Source: an uncultured Marivita sp.
Lineage (GTDB): Bacteria; Pseudomonadota; Alphaproteobacteria; Rhodobacterales; Rhodobacteraceae
Assembly: GCF_947488135.1 (NCBI RefSeq)
Contig: NZ_CANKYW010000003.1
Location: 273,788 to 337,787 of the forward strand
Length of the DNA stretch: 64,000 nucleotides
Direction of reading: 5' to 3'
The notes beneath the pieces were generated by a model that was given only the letters and a program-made list of their open reading frames with translations, was not told the origin of the DNA and searched no databases. This document shows positions 63,401-64,000 of the stretch, one piece after another (position 1 is the first letter of the stretch; every line of letters begins with the position of its first letter). A program made the position numbers and the translations under genes.

Positions 63401-63811
63401 ATGATCACACGATCCTTTAACGCAGGGCTGGTCTACGGGCTGAGCGTCTTCGCCCTCGGTTTTGGTCTGGGCGTCCTGCGCACACTTCTGTTGCATCCGC
63501 TTTTCGGAGAGGTCTGGGCCGTCGCGCTCGAGATTCCGGTGATGCTCGCCGCGTCGTGGATCATTTGCGCGACACTCGTTCACCGCCTGTTAGTGCCCTC
63601 GCAATGGTCCGACCGCCTGACCATGGGCGGTGTCGCACTGGCCTGCGTGCTGGTGGGCGAAGCGTTGGTTTCCGTGGGACTGTTCGAGCGCACGCTGGCC
63701 GAATACCTGGCTCTTTACGGCACCCCCAGATCGGCATTGGGACTGCTGGCGCAAATCGCCTTCGCGCTGATGCCGGTGGCGCAACTGCGCCGCGACAGGA
63801 AAGGAGACTGA
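63401..63811 (+). CDS. Small hypothetical membrane protein
   Basis: 136 aa from ATG 63401 (AGGGAC upstream) with four hydrophobic segments (about residues 7-27, 36-60, 72-94, 108-128) and a basic C-terminus RRDRKGD. Divergent from hisB. No recognised family; orientation and codon use look native. Convergent with the tRNA-Gly genes. Confidence 0.7.
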   Translation: MITRSFNAGLVYGLSVFALGFGLGVLRTLLLHPLFGEVWAVALEIPVMLAASWIICATLVHRLLVPSQWSDRLTMGGVALACVLVGEALVSVGLFERTLAEYLALYGTPRSALGLLAQIAFALMPVAQLRRDRKGD

Positions 63812-63826
63812 GAGGAGGAGGACCGA

Positions 63827-63901
63827 TGGAGCGGGCGAGGCGATTCGAACGCCCGACCCTAACCTTGGCAAGGTTATGCTCTACCCCTGAGCTACGCCCG
63901 C
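63827..63901 (-). tRNA. tRNA-Gly (GCC), first copy
   Basis: Minus strand: acceptor GCGGGCG/CGCCCGC, D arm AGCTC..GAGC, anticodon loop TTGCCAA (GCC), T arm GGGCGTTCGAATCGCC and encoded CCA (63827-63829). Identical to the copy at 63924. Confidence 0.96.
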
Positions 63902-63923
63902 GCTGCCATCGATGTGACCGGAT

Positions 63924-63998
63924 TGGAGCGGGCGAGGCGATTCGAACGCCCGACCCTAACCTTGGCAAGGTTATGCTCTACCCCTGAGCTACGCCCGC
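63924..63998 (-). tRNA. tRNA-Gly (GCC), second copy
   Basis: Same sequence as the copy at 63827, separated by 22 bases; both run toward lower coordinates and were probably made from one transcript starting beyond the window edge. Confidence 0.96.
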
Positions 63999-64000
63999 GC

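Overview
This 64 kb window is chromosomal DNA of an alphaproteobacterium, almost certainly Rhodobacterales (Roseobacter group). The inference rests on high GC, overlapping ATGA/GTGA gene junctions, a pcm-tolC-PopZ-like block, a DUF6280-type small protein beside efp, several periplasmic-binding-protein transporters, and a histidine locus split into hisBH, hisA and hisFE. I see no transposase, integrase, prophage or CRISPR array. Most genes are core or metabolic.

Layout. Bases 1-11127 look like a phosphorus/organophosphate uptake island: a partial AfuA-type binding protein and a NUDIX hydrolase on the minus strand, then a plus-strand series of a DeoR regulator, PhnD-PhnC-PhnE-PhnE, a HAD phosphatase and UgpB-UgpA-UgpE-UgpC. 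Bases 11204-17330 hold tRNA-Cys, pcm, tolC, a PopZ-like protein, a DUF6280-type protein, efp, a GNAT and a YgfZ protein. Bases 17390-19968 (minus) are a complete bufferin operon: BufA (DUF2282 precursor), BufB (MNIO/DUF692), BufC (DUF2063) and BufD (DoxX). thrS, a small hypothetical, an MFS transporter and a hydrolase follow.

Bases 24994-32263 are a plus-strand accessory catabolic cluster that I cannot assign to a known pathway: a histidinol-dehydrogenase-like enzyme (HpsN-like), two double SnoaL/NTF2-fold proteins, a VOC protein, an M15-like protein, an SDR, a LacI regulator and a bicupin. Bases 32330-42909 mix housekeeping and nucleobase genes: GNAT, SpoIIAA-like, 5-formyl-THF cyclo-ligase, MgtE, guanine deaminase, an AT-rich phosphotransferase, rpmG, rnpB, an alpha/beta hydrolase, a MetE C-terminal-like protein, 8-oxoguanine deaminase and hisN. 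Bases 42963-57452 carry regulators, a BI-1 protein, an FdsB-type NADH-binding subunit, ftsY, a DMT transporter, yciB, an Lrp/ornithine decarboxylase divergon, a lone CoxL-type molybdoenzyme subunit and a DUF2235 hydrolase. Bases 57538-63274 hold a possible leader peptide with attenuator, a CoA-binding protein and hisB, hisH, hisA, hisF, hisE on the minus strand, interrupted by plus-strand genes. The window ends in two identical tRNA-Gly(GCC) genes.

Beyond genes, the most striking structure is a family of modular palindromic intergenic elements (at least eight loci). Several share a conserved tail resembling CCGAGGTATTTG..GGCCCAAAGAAG and sit immediately after stop codons. Other regulatory structure includes stem-loops after binding-protein or bufferin genes, and an efp terminator whose 3' arm contains the ribosome binding site of the next gene.
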